Below, piece by piece: positions 33,615-41,834 of a DNA stretch of 64,000 bases (positions are counted from its first letter, which is position 1; every line of letters starts with the position of its first letter). The notes beneath the pieces are model-generated. The model did no database searches and was not told the origin of the DNA. It saw only the letters and a program-made list of their open reading frames with translations. Made by a program: the position numbers and the translations under genes. The DNA is taken from NCBI GenBank assembly GCA_036500145.1, contig DASYCO010000077.1, forward strand, positions 62,001 to 126,000, given 5' to 3'. This stretch comes from CAMAVH01 sp036500145. GTDB taxonomy: Bacteria > Pseudomonadota > Alphaproteobacteria > SMXQ01.

Positions 33615-35288
33615 ATGCGTTTGACCATCTCCCGCAAGCTCTTCATCGGCTTCGCCGTCGCCGCCTTGACGACGCTGTCGCTCTCCGCCATCACGCTCTA
33701 CTCCATCGACGCGATGCAGCGCAGCCAGGCGCGCACCGACGACGCGGCCCGCAAGGCGCTGCTCATCGGCGACGCCGCGGCCATCTCGGCCAAGGCCTAC
33801 CAAGTCATCACCACCGTCCTCGTCAACCCGAACTTCGTGCAGGCGGCGACCGCCTGGTCGGCGCAGCGCGCCTCGGCCGACAAGCTGTTCGACCAGGTGA
33901 AGGCGATGCTCGACGACGACCAGGACAAGCGGCTCTTCGCCTTGGCGATGCTGAGCTATGGCGACATCGTCGAGAAGTACGAGAAGTCGCTGCTGCCAGC
34001 GCTGCAGGACGGCAACGGCATCACCGCCAGCATCCGCCATGCCCACGCCGAGATCGAGGACTCCGCCATCACCATGGCGGATTCGTTTCTCAAGCTGCGC
34101 GACGCCCATGTCGCGCGCGCGGCCGCCGTCAGCCAGGAGACGCACGTCCTGAGCGGCCGCCTGAGCTATGTCGCGGCCGTGCTGGCCGGCATCGCGCTGC
34201 TTGCCATGGCGGTCATCTGCGTCGCCCTGATGCGCGGCATCGGCGCGCCGGTGCGCGTGATGGCCGGCCAGATCGGCCGCCTCGCGGAGGGCGACACGAG
34301 CATGACGATCGTCGGTACGGCGCGGCGCGACGAGATCGGCGTCATGGCCGGCGCGCTCGAGGTGTTCCGCGCGAGCATGCTGGACGCCGGGCGCCTGCGC
34401 GAGGAACAGGAGGAGCTGAAGCTTCGAGCGGAAGCCGAGAAGAAGGCCGCGCTGGCGAAGCTCGCCGACGAGTTCCAGGTCTCCGTGCAGCAGATCGTCC
34501 AGGTCGTGTCTTCGGCCGCGCGCGAGCTGCAGGCGACGGCGCAGACCATGTCGCACGCCGCCGAGCAGACGAACGCGCGCTCGCTCAGCGTCGCCAGCAC
34601 GTCGCAGCAGGCGTCGAGCAACGTGCAGACCGTGGCGGCGGCGACCGAAGAGCTGGCTGTCTCCGTCGCCGACATCGGCCGGCGGGTGGCGGATTCGAGC
34701 CGCATGGCGGCCGAGGCCGTGGTCGAGGCGAGCCGCACCAACGAGCAGATGCGCAGCCTCAGCGTCGCGGCGCAGCAGATCGGCGACGTCGTCACGCTGA
34801 TCGTCGGGATCGCGGACCAGACCAACCTGCTGGCCCTGAACGCGACCATCGAGGCGGCGCGCGCCGGCACCGCCGGCAAGGGCTTCGCCGTGGTGGCGTC
34901 GGAAGTGAAGTCGCTCGCCATGCAGACGGCCAAGGCGATCCAGGAGATCGGCGGCAAGATCGGGGAGATGCAGGCGGTGGCCGGCCAGTCGGTCATGGCC
35001 ATCGAGACGATCGGCCAGACCATCGGCCGCCTCAACGACATCGCGCAGGGCATCGCGACGGCGGTGCAGCAGCAGCTTTCGGCGACCGACGAGATCGCGC
35101 GCAACGTGCAGCAGGCGGCGGCCGGCACCCAGGACGTCACGACGACCATCGACGAGGTGACGCAGGCGGTTGGCGAGACGGGGGCGGCGGCCCATCAAGT
35201 CCTGTCGGCGGCCGACGACCTGGCGCGCCAGTCCGGCAGCCTCAGCGCCGAAGTGGACGGGTTCATCACGCGCGTGCGCGCGGCGTAG
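33615..35288 (+). CDS. Methyl-accepting chemotaxis protein
   Basis: A 557-residue chemoreceptor with a first membrane helix at about 10-30, a four-helix-type periplasmic domain (about 31-185), a second helix (about 186-207), HAMP (about 208-261) and a signalling domain (about 290-550) with IVGIADQTNLLALNATIEAAR at the tip. It ends ITRVRAA with no CheR pentapeptide. Its signalling domain resembles that of the chemoreceptor at 19695, but the sensor is much shorter, so the two detect different stimuli. A strong terminator follows. Confidence 0.93.
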   Translation: MRLTISRKLFIGFAVAALTTLSLSAITLYSIDAMQRSQARTDDAARKALLIGDAAAISAKAYQVITTVLVNPNFVQAATAWSAQRASADKLFDQVKAMLDDDQDKRLFALAMLSYGDIVEKYEKSLLPALQDGNGITASIRHAHAEIEDSAITMADSFLKLRDAHVARAAAVSQETHVLSGRLSYVAAVLAGIALLAMAVICVALMRGIGAPVRVMAGQIGRLAEGDTSMTIVGTARRDEIGVMAGALEVFRASMLDAGRLREEQEELKLRAEAEKKAALAKLADEFQVSVQQIVQVVSSAARELQATAQTMSHAAEQTNARSLSVASTSQQASSNVQTVAAATEELAVSVADIGRRVADSSRMAAEAVVEASRTNEQMRSLSVAAQQIGDVVTLIVGIADQTNLLALNATIEAARAGTAGKGFAVVASEVKSLAMQTAKAIQEIGGKIGEMQAVAGQSVMAIETIGQTIGRLNDIAQGIATAVQQQLSATDEIARNVQQAAAGTQDVTTTIDEVTQAVGETGAAAHQVLSAADDLARQSGSLSAEVDGFITRVRAA

Positions 35289-35309
35289 CCGCGCCGGCAT
35301 CCGCCGCAA

Positions 35310-35349
35310 ACGAAACAGCCGGCGAAGAGAACTTCGCCGGCTGTTTCGT
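35310..35349. terminator. Bidirectional terminator after the second chemoreceptor
   Basis: ACGAAACAGCCGGCGAAG and CTTCGCCGGCTGTTTCGT form an 18-base perfect stem around a 4-base loop, followed by TCT. It lies between the convergent chemoreceptor and hydrolase genes and serves both. Confidence 0.88.
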
Positions 35350-35372
35350 TCTAGCGTCGAGCGCGTGGGCGA

Positions 35373-36047
35373 TCAGCTCGCCTTGGCGACCTTGGCGGTC
35401 TTCTCGACGGGCGCGAGCGCCTTGTCGAGGTACTTGTCCACCAGGCCTTCGAGCTCGGGCAGCTTGTCGGTGTAGAAGTGGTTGGCACCCTTGATGAGCT
35501 TGTAGTCGACCGTGATGTCGCGCTGGTTGGCGAGCTTGTGCGCCAGCTTGGCGACGTCGGCTTCCGGCACGGTCTCGTCCTTGTCGCCCTGCACGATCAG
35601 GCCCGAGGAGGGGCAGGGGGCGAGGAAGGTGAAGTCGTAGCGGTCGGCCGGCGGCGAGATCGAGATGAAGCCTTCGATCTCGGGGCGGCGCATCAGCAGC
35701 TGCATGCCGATCCAGGCGCCGAACGAGAAGCCGGCGACCCAGCAGCGCGCCGCGTCGGGGTTGTGCGCCTGCACCCAGTCGAGCGCCGCCGCCGCGTCGC
35801 TCAGCTCGCCGACGCCGTGGTCGAAGCCGCCTTGCGAGCGGCCGACGCCGCGGAAGTTGAAGCGCAGGGCGGAGAAGCCGCGCTTCGCGAAGGCGTGGAA
35901 CATCGTGTAGACGACCTTGTTGTTCATCGTGCCGCCATGCAGCGGATGCGGATGAAGCAACAGGACGACCGGAGCGTTCGGCTCCTTGCTATGTTGGTAA
36001 CGGCCTTCGATGCGGCCGTCAGGCCCGTTGAAGATGACGTCTGGCAT
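35373..36047 (-). CDS. Alpha/beta-hydrolase of the COG2945 type
   Basis: The 224-residue cytoplasmic hydrolase has the oxyanion segment LLLHPHPLHGGTMNN, the nucleophile elbow GFSFGAW, the acid in GDKDETVP and the catalytic His in GANHFY, a complete Ser-Asp-His triad. This short COG2945 class is annotated as esterase or dienelactone-hydrolase-like; the substrate is unknown. It is a single gene, divergent from the cysE operon and closed by the shared terminator. Confidence 0.85.
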   Translation of the reverse strand: MPDVIFNGPDGRIEGRYQHSKEPNAPVVLLLHPHPLHGGTMNNKVVYTMFHAFAKRGFSALRFNFRGVGRSQGGFDHGVGELSDAAAALDWVQAHNPDAARCWVAGFSFGAWIGMQLLMRRPEIEGFISISPPADRYDFTFLAPCPSSGLIVQGDKDETVPEADVAKLAHKLANQRDITVDYKLIKGANHFYTDKLPELEGLVDKYLDKALAPVEKTAKVAKAS

Positions 36048-36146
36048 TTGGCGCGGCCTCAGATCAGCGCGGCGCGAAGCGCGCCGATAGCTGAGCTCTG
36101 GACTCGGGTAATCCGCATAGACTGTTCCTTTTCAAGGCAGCTAAAC

Positions 36147-36175
36147 TTGACCCCGCTACAGGGGAATTCTATATG
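36147..36175 (+). promoter_or_regulatory. Probable promoter of the cysE-iscR operon
   Basis: TTGACC (36147-36152), a 17-base spacer and TATATG (36170-36175) form one of the best sigma-70 matches in the window. It implies a leader of about 155 bases before cysE. No other strong promoter is seen before mnmA, so this may drive the whole sulfur operon. The site is a candidate for IscR autoregulation, but I could not match a type 1 IscR box. Confidence 0.6.
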
Positions 36176-36336
36176 GTCGTGACCGGGTCCGGCTTTTAGG
36201 GGCCGAAATCGGAATACGCGGCGCTTTACTGCGCTGCGACCGAGGGGCGACGTCGCAGGATGACGCGGCCCGGATCGCGGCGCGGCTCAACGCGCTGGAA
36301 TGGTTGTCATAATCGGATATTACCACGGCTGGACCC

Positions 36337-37122
36337 ATGTTTTTCAAGCATCTTCGCAGTGACATCGACTCCATGATGGCGCGCGACCCCGCCGCCCGCT
36401 CGCGGCTGGAAGTGGTTCTCTGCTACCCCGGTTTTCACGCTTTGTTCTTCTATCGCCTCGGCCATGCCGCCTGGACCGGGGGTTTTCTGCTGCTTGGGCG
36501 CTGGCTGACCCAGGTCGGGCGCTGGCTGACCGGCATCGAAATCCACCCCGGCGCCCAGATCGGCCGACGCTTCTTCATAGACCACGGGATGGGCGTGGTG
36601 ATCGGCGAGACCGCCGTGATCGGCGACGACGTGACGCTTTATCAGGGCGTGACCCTGGGCGGCACCTCGCTGAAGGGCGGCAAGCGCCACCCCACCCTGA
36701 TGAACAAGGTCATCGTCGGCGCCGGCGCCCAGGTGCTCGGCCCCATCACGGTCGGCGAAGGGGCCCGCGTCGGCGCCAACGCCGTCGTGCTCAAAGACGT
36801 GCCGACGGGCGCCACCATGGTCGGCATTCCGGCCCGCGAGGTCGTGGAACGCAACGCGGCGGTGATCGAACTGGCCCAGCGCGCGACCTATGACAGCGGC
36901 ACGGGCGCCGCGCGCGAGGAACCGCGCGCCGCCCCGGCAGCGACGGAAGACGACTGCTTCTACGCCTACGGCACGCCTTCGGCCGACCTGCCTGACCCGG
37001 TGGCGCGCGCCATCGAAGGCCTGGCCGAGCAGGTGTCGGCGCTGCGCCGCCGTCTCGAAGAGGTGGAGCGGCAGGAGCAGAACCAAGGCTCGACCGACCG
37101 CAACAAGGTTTTGCAGCGCTAA
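36337..37122 (+). CDS. cysE: Serine O-acetyltransferase
   Basis: CysE acetylates serine to O-acetylserine, the acceptor for sulfide in cysteine synthesis. The 261-residue product begins with the alpha-helical domain (VLCYPGFHALFFYRLGHAAW) and continues with left-handed beta-helix hexapeptide repeats (IHPGAQIGRRFFIDHGMGVVIGE, GVTLGGTS, VGARVGANAVV-like turns) containing the active-site His pair. The C-terminal 70 residues are charged and non-conserved. iscR follows after 16 bases, linking cysteine supply with cysteine desulfuration in one transcript. Confidence 0.95.
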   Translation: MFFKHLRSDIDSMMARDPAARSRLEVVLCYPGFHALFFYRLGHAAWTGGFLLLGRWLTQVGRWLTGIEIHPGAQIGRRFFIDHGMGVVIGETAVIGDDVTLYQGVTLGGTSLKGGKRHPTLMNKVIVGAGAQVLGPITVGEGARVGANAVVLKDVPTGATMVGIPAREVVERNAAVIELAQRATYDSGTGAAREEPRAAPAATEDDCFYAYGTPSADLPDPVARAIEGLAEQVSALRRRLEEVERQEQNQGSTDRNKVLQR

Positions 37123-37138
37123 GGCGCGAGGACCAGCC

Positions 37139-37636
37139 ATGAAGCTGAGCACAAAAGGGCGTTACGCGGTGATGGCGATGGCCGACTTGGCCAAGAACAG
37201 CGCCGGCCACCCCGTGCCGCTCGCCGACATCGCCACGCGCCAGGAAATCTCGCTCTCCTATCTCGAGCAGCTGTTCGCGCGGCTACGCCGGCGCGGCCTG
37301 GTGCGCAGCGTGCGCGGCCCCGGCGGCGGCTATCTCCTCGGCCAGCCGACGGAAGACACGCGCATCGCCGACATCATCCTGGCGGTCGACGAGCCGATCC
37401 GCGCCACGCGCTGCCTGCCTGGCGCGCCCAAGGGCTGCACCGGCCTCAACGGCCCCTGCATCACGCACGACCTCTGGGAGGAGCTGGGCAACCACATTCA
37501 TCTCTTCCTCAGCGCGATCTCGCTCGCCGACGTCTGCGAGCGCCGCGTGCTCGGCACCTCCTGCACCATCACGCGCAAGTCGACCGTGCAAACCACTGCC
37601 GCGACCGCTGCCGGCGCTGCGACCGCCGCCGAATAG
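37139..37636 (+). CDS. iscR: Rrf2-family Fe-S regulator IscR
   Basis: IscR senses iron-sulfur status through a [2Fe-2S] cluster and represses or activates Fe-S genes. The 165-residue product starts MKLSTKGRYAVMAMADLA, has a winged helix (DIATRQEISLSYLEQLFARL, GPGGGYLL) and the cluster ligands Cys92, Cys100, Cys107 and His110. The ligand spacing is slightly longer than in E. coli (92, 98, 104, 107). The C-terminus is a Thr/Ala-rich tail. It sits between cysE and two cysteine desulfurases. Confidence 0.93.
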   Translation: MKLSTKGRYAVMAMADLAKNSAGHPVPLADIATRQEISLSYLEQLFARLRRRGLVRSVRGPGGGYLLGQPTEDTRIADIILAVDEPIRATRCLPGAPKGCTGLNGPCITHDLWEELGNHIHLFLSAISLADVCERRVLGTSCTITRKSTVQTTAATAAGAATAAE

Positions 37637-37663
37637 GGCGTCGGCTTTCAAGGTTTAGGGCCC

Positions 37664-38797
37664 ATGGCGACTACCGTGTACCTCGACGACAACGCCGCCG
37701 CTCCGCTGCGCCCTGCCGCGCGCGATGCGGTCATGGCCGCGCTCGATCTGACCGGCAATCCGTCTTCGGTGCATCGCTACGGCCGCCTGGCCCATCGCGC
37801 CATCGAGGACGCCCGCGCCCAGGTTGCGGTGCTGACGGGCGCCACCACGGCAGGCGTGATCTTCACCTCCAGCGGCAGCGAGGCCAATGCGCTGGCGCTG
37901 CAGGGCGCGGGCCCCAGACGGGCCATCGTCTCCGCCGTCGAACATGATTCGGTGCTGGCGCCGGCCCAGCGGCTGGCGGCTTGCGCGACCGTGCCGGTCG
38001 ATGGCGACGGCATCGTGGATCTCGCAGCGCTCGACGAGCTGCTTGGCACAGATGCGTCAGACACCATCGTCTCCGTCATGCTGGCCAACAACGAGACCGG
38101 CGCATTGCAGCCGGTCGCGGCGGTCGCCAAGCTCGCTCACGCGCGCGGCGCGCTGGTCCATTGCGACGCCATCGCCGCCGCCGGCCGCGTGCTCTGCGAC
38201 ATGACGGCCCTTGGCGTCGATCTTCTCAGCATTTCGTCGGCCAAGCTCGGCGGCCCCTTGGGCGTCGGCGCGCTGGTGCTGCGGCCCGGCCTCGACATCG
38301 CGCCGCTGCTCGTCGGTGGCGGGCAGGAACGTCGCCGCCGTGCCGGCACGGAAAACCTGCCGGGCATCGTCGGCTTCGGCGCGGCCGCAGCGGAAGCCCT
38401 GGCGAGCATGGCCGATCAGGGCCGCATCGCCACGCTGCGCGATAGGCTCGAAGCCGGCGTCATGAAGCTGGCGTCCGGATCGCGCGTCTTCGCGCGCGGC
38501 GTCGCGCGGCTTGCCAACACCTCCTGCCTGACGATGCCCGGCGTCCTCAACGAGACTCAGGTCATGGCGCTCGACCTTGCCGGCGTCGCAGTCAGCGCGG
38601 GGGCAGCCTGCTCGTCGGGCAAGGTCTCGGCCTCTCACGTGCTGCGCGCCATGGGCGTGCCAGAGGACGAGGCGAAGACGGCGATCCGCGTCAGCTTCGG
38701 CTGGCGCAGCGCCGATGCCGACGTCGATGCCTTCCTCGCCGCCTGGGGCGCCCTCCATGCCCGCGTCGGCGCCGCCGACCGCACGACCGCCGCGTGA
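37664..38797 (+). CDS. Cysteine desulfurase, first paralogue (NifS/IscS-like)
   Basis: A 377-residue class V aminotransferase-fold enzyme that should remove sulfur from cysteine as a persulfide. It shows YLDDNAAAPLRPAARDAV, the PLP Lys194 in SSAKLGGPLG and the mobile-loop Cys316 in GAACSSGK. It differs from the next enzyme by having SSAKLGG instead of SAHKxYG, a less IscS-like Lys motif, and a shorter C-terminus. It is 27 bases from iscR and 4 bases before the second desulfurase. Whether both are active, or one serves a dedicated acceptor, cannot be told from sequence. Confidence 0.88.
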   Translation: MATTVYLDDNAAAPLRPAARDAVMAALDLTGNPSSVHRYGRLAHRAIEDARAQVAVLTGATTAGVIFTSSGSEANALALQGAGPRRAIVSAVEHDSVLAPAQRLAACATVPVDGDGIVDLAALDELLGTDASDTIVSVMLANNETGALQPVAAVAKLAHARGALVHCDAIAAAGRVLCDMTALGVDLLSISSAKLGGPLGVGALVLRPGLDIAPLLVGGGQERRRRAGTENLPGIVGFGAAAAEALASMADQGRIATLRDRLEAGVMKLASGSRVFARGVARLANTSCLTMPGVLNETQVMALDLAGVAVSAGAACSSGKVSASHVLRAMGVPEDEAKTAIRVSFGWRSADADVDAFLAAWGALHARVGAADRTTAA

Positions 38798-38801
38798 CGC
38801 C

Positions 38802-39995
38802 ATGAGCCAGACCCGCCCCATCTATCTCGACAACCACGCCACCACGCCGCTCGATCCGCGCGCGCGCGAGGCGATGATGCCTTACATGGCGGAGATGTTC
38901 GGCAATCCACATTCGACCAACCACCTCTACGGCTTCGAGGCGGAGGAGGCGGTGGAATATGCGCGCGAGCGCATTGCCGGCGTGATCGGCGCGGAAGCGC
39001 GCGAGATCGTCTTCACCTCGGGCGCCACCGAATCGAACAATCTCGCCATCAAGGGCGCCGGCGCATTTCAGGACAGGCTGGAACAGGGCGCCAAGCGTCA
39101 TGTCGTCACGGCCGTCACCGAACATAAGTGCGTGCTCGAAAGCGTGCGCCGCCTGGAGCGGCAGGGCTTCCGCGTCACCTGGCTCGGCGTCGACGGCGAC
39201 GGCAGCATCGACCTTCGCGAATTGGAAGCGGCGCTGACCGACGAGACGCTGCTGGTCTCCGTCATGGCGGCCAACAACGAGATCGGCACCTTGGCGCCGC
39301 TCGCCGAGATCGGCGCGCTCTGCCGGGCGCGCGACGTGCTGTTCCACACCGATGCGGCGCAGGCCTTCGGCAAGGTGCCGCTCGACGTCAACGCCATGAA
39401 CATCGACCTGATGAGCATCTCCGCCCACAAGGTCTACGGCCCCAAGGGCATCGGCGCGCTCTACGTACGCCGCCGGCCGCGCGTGCGCCTGGAGCCGCTG
39501 ATCGACGGCGGCGGACAGGAGCGGGGCCTGCGTTCCGGCACCCTGCCGGCGCCGCTCTGCGTCGGCTTCGGCGAGGCGGCGGCCGTCGCCGGCCAGGACA
39601 TGGCGGCGGAAGCGCCGCGCCTGCAGGTCCTGCGCGACCGTTTGCGCGACGGCCTGCTGGCCGGCCTGAAAGACATTCATGTGAACGGGCCGGGTCAGAA
39701 CGGGCCGCGATTGCCCAACAATCTCAACGTCAGCTTCGCCGGCGTCGACGCCGGGGCGCTGATGGCCGACCTCAAGGGATTGGCCGTTTCCTCGGGTTCC
39801 GCCTGCAGCACGGCCTCGGTCGAGCCGTCCTACGTGCTGCGCGCCGTGGGCCTGTCGGACGAGCTGTCGCGCGCCTCCTTGCGTTTCGGCATCGGGCGCT
39901 TTAACACGGGGGCCGAAATCGAGGCCGCCATCGCCCAGATCGTCGCCGCCGTCACCCGGCTGCGCCAGGCGGCCGGCGCCTCTGCGGCCCAGTAA
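38802..39995 (+). CDS. iscS: Cysteine desulfurase IscS
   Basis: The 397-residue enzyme is the main IscS-type desulfurase: YLDNHATTPLDPRAREAM, GATESNNLAIKG, the PLP Lys210 in SAHKVYGPKG and the persulfide Cys335 in SSGSACSTASVEPSYVL. It provides sulfur for Fe-S clusters, thiamine and tRNA thiolation. In this operon its clear client is MnmA, two genes downstream. The start ATG 38802 is four bases after the first desulfurase stop, suggesting tight co-translation. Confidence 0.95.
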   Translation: MSQTRPIYLDNHATTPLDPRAREAMMPYMAEMFGNPHSTNHLYGFEAEEAVEYARERIAGVIGAEAREIVFTSGATESNNLAIKGAGAFQDRLEQGAKRHVVTAVTEHKCVLESVRRLERQGFRVTWLGVDGDGSIDLRELEAALTDETLLVSVMAANNEIGTLAPLAEIGALCRARDVLFHTDAAQAFGKVPLDVNAMNIDLMSISAHKVYGPKGIGALYVRRRPRVRLEPLIDGGGQERGLRSGTLPAPLCVGFGEAAAVAGQDMAAEAPRLQVLRDRLRDGLLAGLKDIHVNGPGQNGPRLPNNLNVSFAGVDAGALMADLKGLAVSSGSACSTASVEPSYVLRAVGLSDELSRASLRFGIGRFNTGAEIEAAIAQIVAAVTRLRQAAGASAAQ

Positions 39996-40045
39996 GGCGC
40001 CGCCCAGTTAGTCCCGTTTTCATTTTCCGTAGCGAGAGAGCACCG

Positions 40046-40375
40046 ATGCCCAAGATGACCTTCGTCGAGCCCAACGGCACCCGCCATGAAGTGGATGCGC
40101 CCGTCGGGCTGTCGGTTCTCGAGATCGCGCACGCCAACGACATCTCGCTGGAAGGCGCCTGCGAAGGCTCGCTCGCCTGCTCGACCTGCCATGTCGTCGT
40201 CGAGCCCGAGGACTACGAGCGCCTGAGCGAGGCGACCGAGGACGAGGAAGACATGCTCGACCTCGCCTTCGGCCTGACGCGCACCTCGCGCCTCGGCTGC
40301 CAGATCATCATGAGCGACGAGCTCGACGGCCTCACGGTGTCGCTGCCGGCCGAAACCCGCAACATGATGAAGTGA
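40046..40375 (+). CDS. fdx: [2Fe-2S] ferredoxin, Isc type
   Basis: A 109-residue adrenodoxin-like ferredoxin with cluster ligands Cys39, Cys45, Cys48 and Cys85 (GACEGSLACSTCHV and RLGCQI). Isc-type ferredoxins supply electrons for Fe-S cluster assembly on the scaffold, matching its place after iscS. Its scaffold and chaperone partners (IscU, IscA, HscA, HscB) are not in the window. Confidence 0.94.
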   Translation: MPKMTFVEPNGTRHEVDAPVGLSVLEIAHANDISLEGACEGSLACSTCHVVVEPEDYERLSEATEDEEDMLDLAFGLTRTSRLGCQIIMSDELDGLTVSLPAETRNMMK

Positions 40376-40391
40376 TCCGCAAGGACAGCCG

Positions 40392-41579
40392 ATGACCTTG
40401 GCCCAGCAGATCGCCCCCGCTGTCGACAGCGCGCCCCATGGCAATCAAGGGGCTCTGAACTCGCTGGGCTTCGCCAAGGCGCCGTCGGAGACGCGCGTCG
40501 TCGTCGCCATGTCGGGCGGCGTCGATTCCTCGACCGTCGCGGCGATGCTCGCCGCCGAAGGCTACGAAGTCATCGGCATCACGCTGCAGCTCTACGACCA
40601 TGGCGCGGCCGTCGCCAAGAAGGGCGCCTGCTGCGCCGGCGACGACATCCACGACGCGCGCCGCGTCGCCGAGCGCCTCGCCATTCCCCATTACGTGCTG
40701 GACTATGAAAGCCGCTTTCGCAAGGACGTGATTGAGCCCTTCGCCGACGCCTATGCGCGCGGCGAGACGCCGATCCCCTGCATCGCCTGCAACCGCACGG
40801 TGAAGTTCCGCGACCTGCTCGCCGCCGCGCGCGACCTCGGCGCCGATGCGCTGGCCACCGGCCATTACGTGCGCCGCGCCGAAGGGGCAGAGGGGCCGGA
40901 GCTGCACATGGCCGCCGACCCGGCGCGCGACCAGAGCTATTTCCTCTACGCCACGACGCGCGACCAGCTCGACCTGCTGCGCTTTCCGCTCGGCGATCTC
41001 GCGAGCAAGGCCGAGACGCGGGCACTCGCCGCCAGCCATGGCTTGGAAGTCGCCGACAAGCCCGACAGCCAGGACATCTGCTTCGTGCCCGACGGCGCCT
41101 ATGCGCGCGTGGTGCAGAAGCTGCGCCCCGAAGCCGGCGAGCCGGGCGAGGTCGTCCATCTCGACGGCCGCGTGCTCGGCCGCCATGACGGCATCCTGCA
41201 TTTCACCATCGGCCAGCGCCGCGGCCTCGGCATCGGCGACGCCGAGACGGGCGGCGCGCCGCTCTACGTCGTGCGGCTGGAGCCGGAGACGCGGCGCGTG
41301 GTCGTCGGTCCCGAATCGGCGCTCGGCCGCGCGCGCATCCGCCTGCGCGACCTCAACTGGCTGGCGGGCGCAGTGCCGGCCGAAGGCCTGGCCGTGCAGG
41401 TGAAGATCCGCTCGACCCGGCCGCCGGCGCCGGCGACCCTGTTCATGCGGGGCGACGCGGCCGAAGTGCTGCTCGACGTGCCGGAAAAGGCCGTGGCCCC
41501 AGGCCAGGCCTGCGTGGTCTATGACGGTCCACGGGTGCTGGGCGGCGGCATGATCACCCGCGATTCGGCCGAATCCTGA
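40392..41579 (+). CDS. mnmA: tRNA-specific 2-thiouridylase MnmA
   Basis: MnmA makes 2-thiouridine at wobble position 34 of tRNA-Lys, -Glu and -Gln, using ATP and sulfur relayed from IscS. The 395 residues contain the PP-loop SGGVDSST, the catalytic Cys in PIPCIACNR and the second one in DSQDICFVPDG, plus the C-terminal beta-barrel. Its place at the end of the cysE-iscS-fdx operon fits direct sulfur supply. It is the last host gene before the tRNA-Met and the prophage. Confidence 0.96.
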   Translation: MTLAQQIAPAVDSAPHGNQGALNSLGFAKAPSETRVVVAMSGGVDSSTVAAMLAAEGYEVIGITLQLYDHGAAVAKKGACCAGDDIHDARRVAERLAIPHYVLDYESRFRKDVIEPFADAYARGETPIPCIACNRTVKFRDLLAAARDLGADALATGHYVRRAEGAEGPELHMAADPARDQSYFLYATTRDQLDLLRFPLGDLASKAETRALAASHGLEVADKPDSQDICFVPDGAYARVVQKLRPEAGEPGEVVHLDGRVLGRHDGILHFTIGQRRGLGIGDAETGGAPLYVVRLEPETRRVVVGPESALGRARIRLRDLNWLAGAVPAEGLAVQVKIRSTRPPAPATLFMRGDAAEVLLDVPEKAVAPGQACVVYDGPRVLGGGMITRDSAES

Positions 41580-41757
41580 GATAAAGGCGGGCTTTCCAGG
41601 CCATTTTCCCGGCGTCGCTTGACAGCCGGGAAGGGGGGACCTATACGCCTGTTTCCCCGCGCCGCCCGAGCCTTCGGACCCGGCGCCATGGGATCGGCCA
41701 AGTGTCGGTCCCATATGAGGAAAATGGCCCGAGCGTCGCTCGCCGCCATCGGACTGG

Positions 41758-41834
41758 GGCGGAGTAGCTCAGTTGGTTAGAGCAGTGGAATCATAATCCA
41801 CGTGTCGGGGGTTCAAATCCCTCCTCCGCTACCA
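41758..41834 (+). tRNA. tRNA-Met (CAT), prophage integration target
   Basis: A complete cloverleaf of 77 bases: acceptor GGCGGAG/CTCCGCT (with a G-U end pair), D arm GCTC/GAGC, anticodon stem GTGGA/TCCAC around ATCATAA, so the anticodon is CAT, and T arm GGGGG/CCCTC around TTCAAAT, ending A-CCA. CAT with this body points to elongator tRNA-Met; tRNA-Ile2 (lysidine) is the alternative. Its 3' part from 41813 overlaps the antisense end of the recombinase gene, so the prophage junction restores a functional tRNA. Confidence 0.95.

Noticed and set aside
41758..41834. tRNA-Ile2 (CAT read with lysidine)
   Set aside because: The anticodon alone cannot exclude it, but the acceptor and arm sequences look more like alphaproteobacterial elongator tRNA-Met.
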